This document shows positions 1 to 13,800 of a stretch of DNA of 64,000 bases, one piece after another (the stretch's first letter is position 1; every line of letters begins with the position of its first letter). The translations under genes and the position numbers were made by a program. This stretch comes from Amaranthus tricolor (taxonomy: Eukaryota; Streptophyta; Magnoliopsida; Caryophyllales; Amaranthaceae). The notes beneath the pieces are model-generated. The model saw only the letters and a program-made list of their open reading frames with translations, made no database searches and was not told the origin of the DNA. Location: the NCBI RefSeq assembly GCF_026212465.1, contig NC_080049.1, positions 9,394,090-9,458,089 on the forward strand, read 5' to 3'.

Positions 1-1776
1 AACCATTCATGAACAATAGGTTTTGAGGTAGAAGATAAGGTTGGAGAACAGCTATTTTCGATTGTACAACAACAGAAGATCAAAATGAGGAGGTTTAAGG
101 AAAATGAGGGTAAGAAATGGGGGTAGAAATAGATATAGATTGAAAATGAGATGATAAATTAATTAGTTGAAAGCAGCATCGTGGAACAATTTGAGAGCTT
201 GACATACCGTGAACCTCTATTCGACATACCCTATACACCTATTTTATATACCTTAAACCTTACTTGACATGCACTAAATGTCTACTTGATATACTATAAA
301 CCCTAGTTGATATACGATAAACTTCTACTTGACATACCATAAGGCTTTGCTTGGCATACCCTAAACTCTTTTTTGACGTATCTTAAACACCTACTTCACA
401 TACTATAAAGCCTTACTTAATACACATAAACATCTACTTGACATACTCTAAACTCCTACTTAACATACCATAAACCTCATCTTGACATTTTAAAAGAAAT
501 ATTATACATGTGATTTCATTTATATTGTTTTTTTTATTGATTTTAAGATGTAAAATTATCAAATTCAAACATTAGATCTTCCATTTCTATTGTAAATGTC
601 GAAAATAGTTTGAGAGCAGTTTTAGAGAGTATTTTTGTGTAAGAGAAGAAAGAAATTATTTTAATAAACCTGACAAATTATAGAAGGAAACTATTTATTG
701 CCATTTTCTTTTTTCAAAAACATTTTAATAATTGGCTGAGCCTCCTTGGAGGCGTCTCATAGAGAGTCGCCTCTCAAAAGAGTGCTTGTTTAATCAATTC
801 AACAGCATCAAGTGATAAATTTTTGTTTTTGCTAGGAAATATTCAACAATTTCCCAGCAGAAACAGTTTTGACCTTAAATTGATCGATTTTAACTTAAAG
901 TATATAATCTTAAATAGACCGATCATGACCTTTTTATAATGATCAATTATGATATTAAAATAATCAATTTAAAGTTTATAGTGCTAAATTATAAGTCACC
1001 ACTGTATAGTGATCAATTCTAAATAATGATCTTAAATGAATTTATTATAATTTTAAAGGGATTAGTTATAATCTTAAAGTGGTTAATACTGAACTTCAAA
1101 TAATAAAATATAAATAATTAGTTATAACTTTTTAAAGGCATAAATTTAACCGTAAATATATCATTTATAACTTTAAACTAATTAATTTAATAATGGCGAA
1201 TTGAAAAAATTGAAATTGAGCTGATGTCTCAGAAATTTTATTATTAATAAGAAAACAATTATATTCAACTTGCAATTTGGAAGCAAGGCTCCAATGTGTA
1301 AATAAAAGCAGAATCCCAATAATTGGCGGTAAAGAATTTGGTGGGAAAACAACATATTTTCAATAAAATATAAAACCACATCTCACATTATTATTGTTTC
1401 CCAAAATCCTTGAAATATAAAAAAATATGCCCACTCTCATATATCACGTGTTTTTTTAAGACTTTCCTTGAAAAGTATAAATAATAATGAGCCTACCAAA
1501 TTACCCGAATTCCGAACATGAAATTTGGAACCCTTAAAACCACGTAAATAAACGCGACTACAAAGCGCGTGATTCTTTTAAATAAAACAATATGAACACT
1601 CGCCGTTCCTGCTATGCCCTAATTTGTTCTTCACTACGCCAATGAATTTCTCAAAGACAGCGAACAAAAACAGAGGAAAATGAAAGCCTGTAGATTTTAA
1701 AATCTTTTGAAAAATCATTGTATTTTGCAAGATTTTGTATGGATTATTTAAACTTATCATCGTTAGCTGAAGATTT
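1..1776. other. Intergenic region upstream of the AAA ATPase gene
   Basis: No open frame here looks coding. The stretch holds the 22-bp minisatellite listed separately (200-493). Between about 840 and 1190 the motifs gatcaat and aatcttaaa recur in a degenerate AT-rich pattern. A CACGTG core lies near 1446, about 550 bases before the start codon, and could be a G-box, but that is only inference. Confidence 0.6.
200..493. repeat. Degenerate 22-bp minisatellite, about 13 units
   Basis: Units follow the approximate consensus TGACATACCATAAACCTCTACT, with the core TGACATAC...TAAAC recurring about every 22 bases. Copies differ from each other by several substitutions and small indels, so the array is old. 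No coding capacity is seen. Confidence 0.75.
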
Positions 1777-1800
1777 AAACCCTAAGGATTTTTAGGGTTT
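1777..1800 (+). promoter_or_regulatory. Inverted pair of telo-boxes in the leader or core promoter
   Basis: AAACCCTAA (1777-1785) and its exact reverse complement TTAGGGTTT (1792-1800) form a 9-bp palindrome around a 6-base loop, about 200 bases upstream of the start codon. Telo-boxes are known plant 5' elements, often in genes active in dividing cells and sometimes bound by Myb-like telomere-binding proteins. A role here is inferred. Confidence 0.5.
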
Positions 1801-1848
1801 TAGTTTAGTTGCATTGTTATTGGGACGATCAATTGGGATTTATCAGCA

Positions 1849-1989
1849 ATGAGGTGAGTTTCATCTGAGTTTGTGTTTTTTAAAGGTTTATTTCATGGTT
1901 AATTTTACTGTGAATGTTATAATCGGGAGATATTTATTTGTAGTTTATCATAAAATTTGCGAAAATAGGTGGGTTTGCTCTGTTTTGTA
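1849..1989 (+). promoter_or_regulatory. Probable 5' UTR intron (1854-1968) and short uORF
   Basis: A strong donor (AG^GTGAGT at 1853/1854) and an acceptor (AATAG^ at 1968) would remove 115 bases from the leader. The upstream ATG at 1849 then opens an 8-codon frame ending at TAA 1987-1989, just before the main ATG at 2001. Unspliced, the same ATG stops after two codons. Either way it cannot extend the protein, but it could lower translation. Splicing is inferred from consensus only. Confidence 0.4.
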
Positions 1990-2000
1990 AGTTTATTGTG

Positions 2001-4794
2001 ATGCGAAAGTCTCAATCAGCATCTGTTTCCTCTTCTAAACGAAAGAATGTAAACCTATTGGGAGTAAGAACTCGAAAAAAGCATAAAAGGCTTGATGCTA
2101 TTTGTGAGGATGATTACAAGCGGAATCATCGGGTTAAATTGGAGGCTAATAAGGGTAGTAGTAGAGGAGGTCATCTTGAGAACGATTCTGAGGTTCGTAG
2201 AAGTTCTAGAGTTAGGCGGGCTCCAGTAATTCTTGATTCTTCGCCGGTACCTACTAGGAAGAGGAGGAAAATTGATGAGACAAGGAAGAAATTTGGGGAT
2301 TCAGGGAAGAAGTTGAAGGGAAAGGATAAAGTTGAGACTGAAGGTTGTCCGTCCTCTTCTGGAAATTCGGATGAGGAACTGGGTGCGTGGAGATTGAGAC
2401 TGAGGTCTAGGGGTAAGAGTGGGAGTCTTAAATTGATTGGAAGTCAGAATCAGACATCTGGGAAACGAAAGCTTGTGTGGGATGATGAGGGAGAAATGGA
2501 TTTAGCCAAGGATGAGCCTGAAAATGAATTGCAGTGCTTTGATAGTGATAAATCAAGGGTATTGAAGTATGTTGATGATAAGAGTGGTAGGGCTTTAGCT
2601 GATAGTGAGGATGAGTTGCATGATGGTTGTTTAGTAGATGGTGAGTTGGAAAATGGGGTTCATAATTCAGGAAATGAAGGTGAAAATGAATGTCGTGAAA
2701 ATGAAGATCAAGGTGGAGTTGAAGGTGATGGTGATTCTACCTCCTCAACAAGTGAAAGAAATGGAAATGAGGAGACTGTGGATGGTGATTCTGATAGTTC
2801 TGCAGAACACAAGAGTAAAGGACCTAATTATATTGGACCAGATGAAAACTGTGAAAATGTGGAAGATAGTGAGCAGAACTATGAACCATTGAATTGTTCA
2901 AAAACTGCTGAGGATGCAGAAAATCAAAGACAAGCAGAAGAGGGTACTACTGTTCCTACTGGTTTCGCTGAAAATTTCGAACATGATGACATGAAAGAGG
3001 ATGTTGCAGAAGCTGAGGAAAAACAAGCAGCGGTTGAGAGTGATCTTAATCTGGGGAACTGTAATGTCATTGAGGCTGGGACTCCTAGATCACGTGTAAA
3101 GAAGGGTAGACGATGCGGTTTATGTGGAGGAGGGATTGATGGAAAACCTCCAAAGATAATGGCTAATGATTCAGCTGGGAGTGACAATGAGGCATACAGT
3201 GGTTCATCTGCTTCTGAAGAAGGCAGTTATGATCCCTGGGATGGTTTTGGTGACGAACCTGGCTGGCTTGGAAGACTCTTGGGTCCTGTAAATGATCGAT
3301 ATGGAATTGCTGGAATTTGGGTGCATCAGCATTGTGCTGTATGGAGTCCAGAGGTGTGTTCATACTTCATTTGTTTTTACTTAACAAGCTCTTGGTGCCA
3401 TATTATAATGCTGTAATGTGTGATAAAGTACATAGCCAGGCAATGATATTTCTAATTATGTTGTTTTAGAGTATTGCAATTGATAGTGATTGACTGTCTC
3501 AGCTTTTTTGGTATTTTTTGGTGCTGTTTTCTGTATTCAGGCAATCTTTTGACTATTTTGATTTGCGATATATCTATATATTTGCTTTCTTTCATGTTTA
3601 ATTTTAAGCAATCAAGCATTTGACATTGTTTAATGTGAAAATTCTTATGCTTGCATGCATGATCCAAAAGTTTTCTGTGTATCCTTGGAACTATCAAACT
3701 GTTGGATTGTGTGTGAGGTCTCTATTATAACTTATGAAAACTAGAAAATCTGTATGATAAAGATTCTGATTCGTTTTTATGATGGTGGTTGTTTTCGATG
3801 TAAAGTGAGGGAAGAATAAAGGTGTTTATCCCTGTCATGATTTTAATGTTTTAAGAGCTTTTAGTTGTTTGATTCTTTGAGTAAGATGAGTTGGTGACGC
3901 TTCTTAGAGATGAGAGTAAAAAGAATGATCTCGTTGGAAGAGTAGCTTAAGCAAAAATTTTTAACTAAAAAGTGCAATGTACTAAGCTAGCAATGGAGAT
4001 GTGGCTAGACCACATGACTGTTTGAGTGAAGGTATTGGGTTTCTATTATTTAAGATATATCCTCAGTCCCCTTGAGATTGTTGCTTAGGTAGATGGCACA
4101 AAGATCAAGAAAAATGGAAAATCAAGTAATTTAGTGGTGTGTTGTAGCTGGAGCCATGTCCTTTAGGGGGTAAATATAGGTTTTAATGTAGTAAAGAAAA
4201 TAATTGTAGATTTAATATGATATTATAGGTGGGGTTATATCCAACTTAGTGAGATGAACTAAAAAAAAATATATGGGTTGGGGACCTAGGGAGTATAATA
4301 AATGAAAAAGAGGGAGAGAAAGAGGGAGGGAGGGAGTGAGGTAGGGAAGGCGAGAGGTGAAAAAGTGGAGTTTAGAGGGTATGAGGGTTAGAGACAAGGG
4401 AAAGTAAATTTTGTGTGGGAGGGAGAGAAGCGATGGTTGTTGAAGAGAGAGAAAAAATAAGTTGGTGGAATGGTTGTTGAAGAGGGAGGAAGAAGACCAG
4501 AGGAGGTTCTATGGTTTTAGTGAATGGTTATACTTTTTCTATGTATTGACAATGGTAAGTTTATTTTGGATAGGCTTGTGCTACTATAGGTATTCCATCA
4601 AAATTTCCGAAATATTAGTAATAATAATAATGCCTAAACCTTCTTCTCAACTATTTAAACAAAAACAGATTAACATGAGAGATTGTTAGTGACAAATATT
4701 TTACTTATTTCATGCTATTTTATATTATTCTAGAACTAAGAAAATCAATTCCAATTATTATCCAGATGTATTCTTCACTCGTTCATAACTATTG

Positions 4795-4855
<61 letters not shown>

Positions 4856-7800
4856 CTTGCATATTTAAATTTCATGTCATTTTAACCTTTCTCTTCCTCT
4901 TTTAAGCTCCCTTAAATTTCCAACCAGACTACCGTAGTAAATGATTTTCTCTCTTAATATCTTCAATATCTATGATTCCAAGACTGTTTCCTTCATTTTG
5001 AAATTTGAATTCTATTCGTTAAGGTTTGTCTACTTATCCACTTTAATATATGCATTTTAGCTATAAAGTGTTGGTCTAATTTGATCTAATGGAACTGTGT
5101 GAAGTGTTTTTATTTGACCTTAGTGGCACACCTCAATTGTATTGTGGTATGGACTCATATCTCCATTTGAGCCACTCGTAATGAATCTCATGGTTTACAT
5201 CTAGATCAATATCTTAGTTGTGAAAAATTGATTCAATGAATTTGTAAGTTATTTTGAGGGATATTCTTCTTACTCAACTATACAACTCCGTTAATATTAT
5301 TATACACGCCAAAAGAATTGTTTAGTTGATAAAACTTTTGATTGGGACATCTACCTCTACATTTCAAATTCCACATTGACCCATCTTTAGTTTTGTTCAC
5401 TAGTACAATGTCATTAATGAACAACACACACTTCGATGTACACAACTACACCGTACATGATTGGAAATTTCCCACGAAATGTCCTAACTTTAGTTTTTAC
5501 TTCTTTATACTTATGTTGGATAGTGATATATTTACATGGTATACCTTACTTTGGCATACCTCGCCTAAGAACTGTCCTTCAACAAATCAATAAATGCATC
5601 TACAATTCTTTGGCTCCGTAGTTTCATAGTGTGATTCATAAGCTTAGTCCTTGTTAGATTTGTCCTATTCCCCGATCTTGGACACCCTTTTGTTTTTATA
5701 AATAGGTGCACTAATTCTTATCCTCCAATCTTTTGCATCTACTTTACTCTCTAATCTACATATCTTGGTAAAGAGACTAGTTAACCAATTTTATTTCAAT
5801 TCTAAAATATTAGTTAACGGTTAGCTTTTTGATTATACCCACTGTTTTTTTTTTTCAAAGTTTATGTAATTACCTATTCCACTATTTACATTACTCGATA
5901 CTCCCTTCATCCGTTGAAGTTTACCCATTTTCACTTAAGGACTCTTAACAAGGAAGGTAAATGGGGAATTCCAAGGGATGGGGGGAGTATCTTTGTAAGA
6001 TACTATGTAGGTGGTCATAGATTGATAGAGAAATATGTGCATCACTAATTACATTTTGTATAAGCTTTGAGCTAGCTTCAAAATATGGTTCACGTGCTTT
6101 TCATTTGTCAAAAGTTTCAGTAAAAACATATCTAAAACAATTTTACTTGGCAATCTTTTGAGTATTTTGATTTGCGATATATCTATATATCTGCTTTCTT
6201 TCATGTTAAATTTTAAGCAATCAAGCATGTGACATTGATAAATGTGAAAATTCTTATGCTTGCATGCATGATTCAAAAGTTTTCTGTATATCTGAAAAAA
6301 GCTTGGAACTATTAAACTGTTGGGTTGTGTGAGGTTTTTATTATAACTTGTAAAACTAGAAAATCTTCTGATTCGTTTTTATGATGGTGGTTGTTTTCGA
6401 TGTAAAGTGAGGGAAGAATAAAGGTGTTTATTCCTGTCATGATTTTAATGATTTAAGAGCTTTTAGTTGTTTGATCACCTTCTTTGAGTTAGATGAGTTG
6501 GTGACGCTTCTTAGAGATGAGAGTAAAATGAATGATCTTGTTGGAAGAGTAGCTTAAGAAAAATTTTTTTTTGCTCAAAATTGCAATGTACTAAGCTAGC
6601 TATGGGGATGTGGCTAGACCACATGACTGTTTGAGTGAAGTATTGGGTTTCTATCATGTAAGATATACCCCTCGGTCCCCTTGAGATTGTTGCTTAGGTA
6701 GATGGCACAAAGATCAAGAAAAATGGAGAATCAGGTAATTTAGTGGTGTATTGTATGTCCTTTAGGGGGTAAATATAGGCTTTAATGTAGGAAAGAAAAT
6801 AATTGTAGATTTAATGCGATATTATAGGTAGGGTTATATCCATAAATAATAATAGAGCAAACTTAGTGGGATGAACTAAAAATAAATATATGGGGCAAAA
6901 TCAAGAGGACCTAGGGAGTATGATATATGAAAAAGAGGGAGAGAAAGAGGGAGGGAGGTAAAGAGACTAGTTAACCAATTTTATTTGAATTCTAAAATAT
7001 TAGTTAACGATTTAATTTTTGATTATCCCCACTTATTTTTTTTTCAAAATTTATGTAATTACCTATTCCACTATTTGCATTACTCATTACTCCCTTCATC
7101 CGTTGAAGATTACCCATTTTCACTTAAAGACTCCTAACAAGGAAGGTAAATGGGGAATTTCGAGGGATGGTGTGAGTATCTTTGTAAGATACTATGAAGG
7201 TGGTCATAATTGATAGAGAAATATGTGCATCACTAAATACATTTGGTATAAGCTTTGGGCTAGCTTCAAAATATGGTTCTTGTGCTTTTCATTTGTCAAA
7301 AGTTTCATTAAAAAAAATATCTAAAACAATTTTAATTGGCTAGGCTAGACAATGCATGTTTTGAAATATTAATATTTTTTTAGAGGAGATGTGGTTTGAT
7401 TTCTCAATAACGAGTTTCCCCTCATTTTTGTAGTAATTTCTTAAAACCCCTTGTGTTCCTTTCTAAAAGTTTTGATTTTATTCTTATTATATATTTATGG
7501 TGTAGCTGCACATAAAATTTGAGTTTGTTATGCACATATCGAATATTTGTTTTCTATGGTTTGGTCGTATCCAAATATAGTTTCTTCGGTGATATTTATT
7601 CTCGTGATCTGACTTTTCACATCGAAGCACTACACATTTCTAGTGAAGTTTGCACTTCCTTGAATATGTCGTGCATCTTTCCCTCTTCGTATTAGGTCTG
7701 AAACAAAAAAAATAAAGGCATTTTACATGCTCTACTGTGTTATTCCCTACATTTGATCTCAAATTGAAACTATGTGATAGGACTTTGTCGTAGTTGGTCT

Positions 7801-10800
7801 TCCTAACTTTTTACTGGTGGTGTATTGCTTGCTTACTAGAGTTTTTCTTAATTAGATCGAGTTGAACGCTGGAGTGGGGTGAAATGTAAAATTTTATCGG
7901 TTAAGACCTTAAAGTGATTGCTCGATGCTCTAGGCATGCAATGTTTTTGTGTTTTTATTGTTACTTGATGTATACAAATTCTGTGTTTTTTTCAAGACTT
8001 TCGATGCATTATTATAAAATCATAAGTGATGGGATTACTAATTTAGCATTCCTATTACGTAGCATGGGAACAAACTGACATGGGTGATTGATGATTCCAA
8101 TTAAGTCGAAGATACAACATTAACTACGTTGCTATAGTCTTAATTCCAAAAGTTTGGGGTCGTCCACCAATCTTGATTTTTAAGTCCAGATCCTTATATC
8201 CTTTTCACTCCTATCCTCTAAGTCATCTTCGTTCTTTCTCACCCTCTATTTTTGTCTTCCGTGCTTCTACTTTATATTTTCCTTATCGCTTTGCTAATAC
8301 CCCATTTTTGGACATTTACAAATCATCTTAAACGATTCTATTTTATCGTTTCCTCAATATTTGCAACTCCTTCTATCTTCATTTTGAATTCTATCTCTTA
8401 ATGTATGCTCACTTATCCATTGAAACAATGAAGTAGAACATCAGACTTACACATTTCATTACCCCAACATCATTAAGTGGCTTTCATTCGCACAAACTAA
8501 GGGGTCTGCAACTCAAACCTTGCCACCTTTTTCTTTTCAACCAGCGTGCCACTTTGATCTTTTGTTACTTTTAATGCCCTTCTATCCCCCGTTTATGTCT
8601 GAAATCTGCTTGATGTCTCTTTCTCTTTCTCTTTATCTTTAGCCAAAGTGGCACTGAAATTTCTGGACAGATAGGGAGAAATTACCTGTTTACATGACAT
8701 ATTCTTTGGATTAGTTGAAGGATGCCTTGAGCAAATGCATTTTTCTTCAGTTCTTTCTAGTATATGCTTTAAAGGTTTTCTTAAATTTTTTTGTTGAAGA
8801 GATTCATGCTTGAAATTTGTTTTCATTTTAACTCTATGTATTCAATTCATAATTATGCATGTTACTGCATTTTTTGGTTCAGAAACCTTTTAAAAAATTT
8901 CTGGGGCATGTTAGGTTTTATCCTGGTGGTCTAACTATGAATATGTTGACAATGACCACATTGCAGTGTAGTTTACGCTTCATAGCTGTTACTATTAGTC
9001 AATATACGCTCTTGACAGCCTGTTACATGTTTTGGAGTATCTGATATAGTTTTTGAAGTAATGGCTGTTTACGTAGCTTTTTGTTATTTAAACTCGTCTT
9101 TGTTGATTAATGATGATAGGTTTATTTTGCTGGGCTAGGGTGCTTAAAGAATATCAAAGCAGCACTTTGCAGAGGAAGGTCCTTGAAGTGCACCCGCTGT
9201 GGGAGGCCTGGGGCAACTCTAGGGTGTCGTGTGGACCGGTGTCCTAGAACTTATCATTTGGTAAGTATCCTATGTATGTTTTTGCTCAGACATTGGTGGA
9301 CAGATGATTCATGTAACCATAGTCTTTTCACTTGCTTACCTCTTTGATATTGATGCGAGTTTTCCGCTTTACTCATTGATTAGGACTTCAACTGAATGCC
9401 TACTGCTTGACTCCACCCATCTCTCTATTATCTTTACATGTTCTATGTGTGCTCTAATGTTCATTCTCAATCGAGCCGAAGAATTGTAATTCTTTGGTTA
9501 CGGATTATAATGGACTATAGTAAAATTGTTCATAGAATTATGTGCACTTCTTATCTAAATGAAGTTGCGGATTGTGTTGGATATCAAGGGTCAATCGAAT
9601 ATAACCTGTTTCTTATTACTAGGGTAAGGGTGCCTAGGTAGCAGCTTTATAACGTTGGGGTTAATAAAATGTTGTATTCCATGCTTGCTTTACATGTCCC
9701 TTGTTTCAATAGTCAAATACTTTTGTATTCAGAAGGTTTAGACCCTATGTACTCTGTTTGTGTTGATTTCTTTATCTTGATTTTCTTTCTACAGCCCTGT
9801 GCACGAGCTAGTGGATGCATTTTTGATCATCGTAAATTTCTTATAGCCTGTTCCGATCATCGGTATCTTTTCCAACCTCATGGATATCAATATGCGCAGC
9901 ATATAAAGAAACAGAAGGCCAAGAAGATGAAGATGGAAATAAGAAAGCTGGCAAATGAGGCTTCACGTAAAGATTTTGAGGCAGAGGAAAAGTGGTTGGA
10001 GAAATGTGGTGAGGATGAAGAATTTTTGAGACGTGAAACAAAAAGGCTTCAGCGGGATTTGTTAAGAATCGCTCCTGTCTATATTGGAGGTCCGAATTCT
10101 GGAGAGAACCCTTATGAAGGTTGGGAATCTGTTGCAGGACTTCAGGATGTCATCCAATGCATGAAAGAGGTTGTCATCATGCCTCTTCTCTACCCAGAGT
10201 TTTTTGAAAACATGGGTATTACACCACCCAGAGGTGTCCTATTGCATGGTTATCCTGGAACGGGCAAGACTCTAGTTGTGCGGTCATTGATTGGTTCTTG
10301 TGCTCGTGGGGAGAAGCGCATAGCTTATTTTGCCCGCAAAGGTGCAGATTGTTTGGGAAAATATGTTGGAGATGCTGAACGTCAGCTGAGGCTTCTCTTT
10401 CAGGTTGCAGAAAAATCTCAGCCTTCAATAATTTTTTTTGATGAAATCGATGGGTTGGCCCCTGTTCGTACAAGGCAGCAAGACCAGACTCATAGTTCTG
10501 TGGTATCCACCTTGTTGGCTTTAATGGATGGTTTAAAGTCTCGAGGCTCTGTGATAGTTATAGGTGCCACAAATCGTCCTGATTCTGTCGATCCAGCTCT
10601 GAGACGGCCTGGCAGGTTTGACAGAGAGATTTATTTTCCACTACCTTCAATGAAGGACAGAGCTGCTATTTTGGCTCTTCACACGAGAAAGTGGCCTAAG
10701 CCAGTATCTGGTACTTTATTAGAGTGGGTTGCTGCTAGAACTGTGGGCTTTGCTGGTGCAGATCTACAGGCTCTTTGTGCTCAGGCAGCTGTTATTGCCT

Positions 10801-13800
10801 TGAAAAGGAATTGCTGTTGGCACCAGATACTATCATATGCTGGAGACAGCTCTGAGCCTGGAAGACTTCCGAAGCTTCCTTCTTTTCTAGTGGAAGAGAG
10901 GGATTGGTTGGAGGCTCTTTCTGCTGCTCCTCCTCCATGTTCACGTAGAGAGGCAGGGGTGGCTGCAAATGAAGTTCTTGGCTTTCCTCTTCACATTCAT
11001 CTATTTCCTTTCTTGATGCAGCCACTTTCAAGCTTGATATTATCTCTTATTCATGATGATCGTCTCTGGTTGCCTCATCGTCTCTTTAACGCCGGAGCAG
11101 CAATGAAAAAGGTTCTTGTTTCTTTTATGGAGAGAAAGGGCCTGCAGAGTGATCAATGGTGGTTCCATGTACAGGATATGATGCGAGATTCAGATTCTAG
11201 AAATGAAATTGTGAAAAAGCTTTTTGTTGCTGGAGTCCTAAGTGTCGATACTTCCACTGGATGCGATCTGTCGAATGATACCTCCTCTGGACATGGTGGA
11301 TTTCGTCCTTTTGGCCTCAATTTCAAATCTTCTAGTTCGCTCAGAAATTCATGTTATGCACCATCAAAGAAAATAGGATATAGAATACTGTTTTCAGGAG
11401 ATCCAAGATCTGGCCAAAGGCATCTTGCAGCTTGCCTTCTTCATTGTTTTGTGGGTAGTATTGAAATGCAGAAGATCGATTTGGCTACAATTTCACAGGA
11501 GGGACATGGTGACATAGAACAAGGCATTTCAAATATTTTATGTATGTCACGCTTCATTTTTTTGGTCGTGTTATTCTAGAATAAATTTGAACGCTTCTTT
11601 TTTTTTTCCTGAATTTCCGTGTGTTTTAAGATAATAATTGGTGATGATGTCTGATCTTATTGACATGGAAGAATAATTGAATGGCTGAAAGGATTATAAC
11701 CCAAAACAAGGCAAGAAAGTAATCAGATGTTGCTATATTTTGTAGTATAATTTTTTTTACTTTTCTCTTAATGTTTGGGAATGAGTCATGGGAGAAGGAA
11801 ATGGGATATTCAATTGTGTTTGTTTTTTGAGATGGGAATAGTGCTACAAGAAATAGTCGTAAATGACGCAGTTGCTATCATCTTATACGAAATCATAAGG
11901 CTTGTTCTGTACGATTATAAACCCTTTTATCAGTTAAAATCATTTTCTGTGAAATCTACTAATATTGTTTCTTGTGTACAAGGGAAAAGAAAAGTTGTGA
12001 ATTTGAACTGTCAGCTATAATATGCAGTAACTCTGGCATGCCCACTCTCTGGGTTCTCTATCACCTTACCCTCTAAATACACTGCAAACATAAGTCGTGG
12101 ATTATTTATTTGTATGCCCAAATCACTCATGCTTCCTTAACTAAAGATGATTTGAACCTTTGAAATTCTTCTTAATGTTTGGTTTTTGTTGCAGTGAAAT
12201 GTTCCAAATTGAAGCTGTGTGCACTATTTATGCCTAGAATAGATCTGTGGGCTGTACAGTCTTGCTCAAGTGTCCAAGGAGATGCTGATGTCTCAACACC
12301 TCACGTTTCATCCAAGGAATCCTCTTCGGCGTCCTGTCAGATTGACCATGAAAACTATAGTTCCATGCCAAATACACCTGAACCAATGGGATCAACAGAG
12401 AACCAAAACAAGATTTGTAGTGCTTCCCAGATTTGGAGATCTTTTGTGGCACAGCTGGAATGTATACATGTTTCCTCATCCTTGATCATACTGGTGATTC
12501 CTCTCTCTCTCTCTCTTTTATCGTTTCTCACATGACATGGGAAGGGAACACAATCGATTATTGTTCATGATTGCCAGGTTTATACCTTGCATACATAATC
12601 CTTTCTCGAGTTCCTGAAAAATAATCATAAAGCCTATCTCAAGCTGTCAATATTTGGTTGTGAATTTTGTTTGCATTATATTTTGAAATTGTATGAAGCT
12701 TTCAAGTGGCCTGGATCTCTCACAAAACTAATAATCAAAGGATTTACAAGTCTCAGCTCATCAAATAACTTCTTTGCTCCATGCTCTTCTCTTTTTATAG
12801 AATGTTCTCATTACACATCTTCTTCTAATTGATTATCTATTTTAACAAGCCATTCTTCCCGAAAACTTTCTTCTCTTCTAAAAGCCATATTCTAATTAAA
12901 TTATGATTAAAGTACTTCCGTACCCCTGCTATAGGTAGTTCGATACAACTTGTTGCAGATTTTCTTCTCTTGATTTATTTCCCATGTGATATCTAATAGG
13001 AGTATTTTGTTTGCAATTTTGATTCAATGTTTGAGATGAGAAATTAGCAACATCATCAGGTTTTTATCCCTGAATTGACCATGTTTCTTTTCTTATTTTT
13101 GACCAGGCTACTTCTGAGCTTCCAACTGCAGCCCTTCCTTGGGATCTGCGCCATTTCTTTGGCAGTAAGCATTTCACAACTGAGAACTCAGTATTTTTAG
13201 AATGTGGAACACCCCGATTTCCAGTGGAGGTGGAAGGGGAGTTTGACCATGATAAGTTGATTCGTTTGTCATCGTTGAACTTGTCGAGAGATTTGATTCA
13301 ACAATTTGTGCAACTGGTTCACTTTGGAAATCATAGTAATTCAGATTCAAAAATCCGTGATAAAGCTGATCATGTAAAAAAAAGTGACTTGTTATGTAGC
13401 AAAAGTGATCTGAAATCAAAACCACTGGTGGAATCTAGGGCAAAACAAGAAGCAGTAGAAAGCTCCATTGCAAAGCTGCCTGTTCCATCTAGCTTCAAAA
13501 CTGGTAAAGGAAAGTCCTTGATGTTAGCTATAACTGCCTTTGGATATCAAATTCTTAGGTACCCCCAATTTGCTGAACTTTGTTGGGTTACTTCCAAGTT
13601 AAAGGAAGGTCCAAGCTCTGATACTCGTGGACCGTGGAAAGGATGGCCATTTAATTCTTGCATTGTGCGTCCTTGCACGTCAATGGCAAAGGAAGCTGTT
13701 ATCAATACTAACAATAGTAAAGGGAAATATCAGTTTACAATTGTTAGAGGTCTAATAGCTGTGGGCTTGTCAGCATATCGAGGAATATATACATCGGCAT

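Larger units (their letters stand above)
3541..7340. repeat. Tandem segmental duplication inside intron 1, second copy internally deleted
   Basis: Copy 1 covers about 3541-6149 and copy 2 about 6150-7340, head to tail with a clean junction at GGCAATCTTTTGA. The 3541-4335 part matches 6150-6957 closely, and 5769-6149 matches 6958-7340. The 1.43 kb between these parts, including the (AT)n tract, is missing from copy 2. A shared GGTA at the break suggests a microhomology deletion. Confidence 0.85.
3354..9119 (+). other. Intron 1 of the AAA ATPase gene (5766 bp)
   Basis: The donor CCAGAG^GTGTGT and acceptor GATGATAG^GTTTAT keep phase 0 and reconnect the two halves of the ePHD finger. The intron contains the tandem duplication listed separately, an (AT)n tract at 4797-4851 and Stowaway-like MITE remnants. 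Short open frames inside it look random and are not called. Confidence 0.85.

Noticed and set aside
1998..2000. Start at the GTG before ATG 2001
   Set aside because: Plant nuclear genes start at ATG. The ATG at 2001 is in frame directly after it.
8593..9044. Frames of 77 and 61 residues near the end of intron 1
   Set aside because: No known motif is present and they lie inside an intron bounded by sites that restore the ePHD frame.
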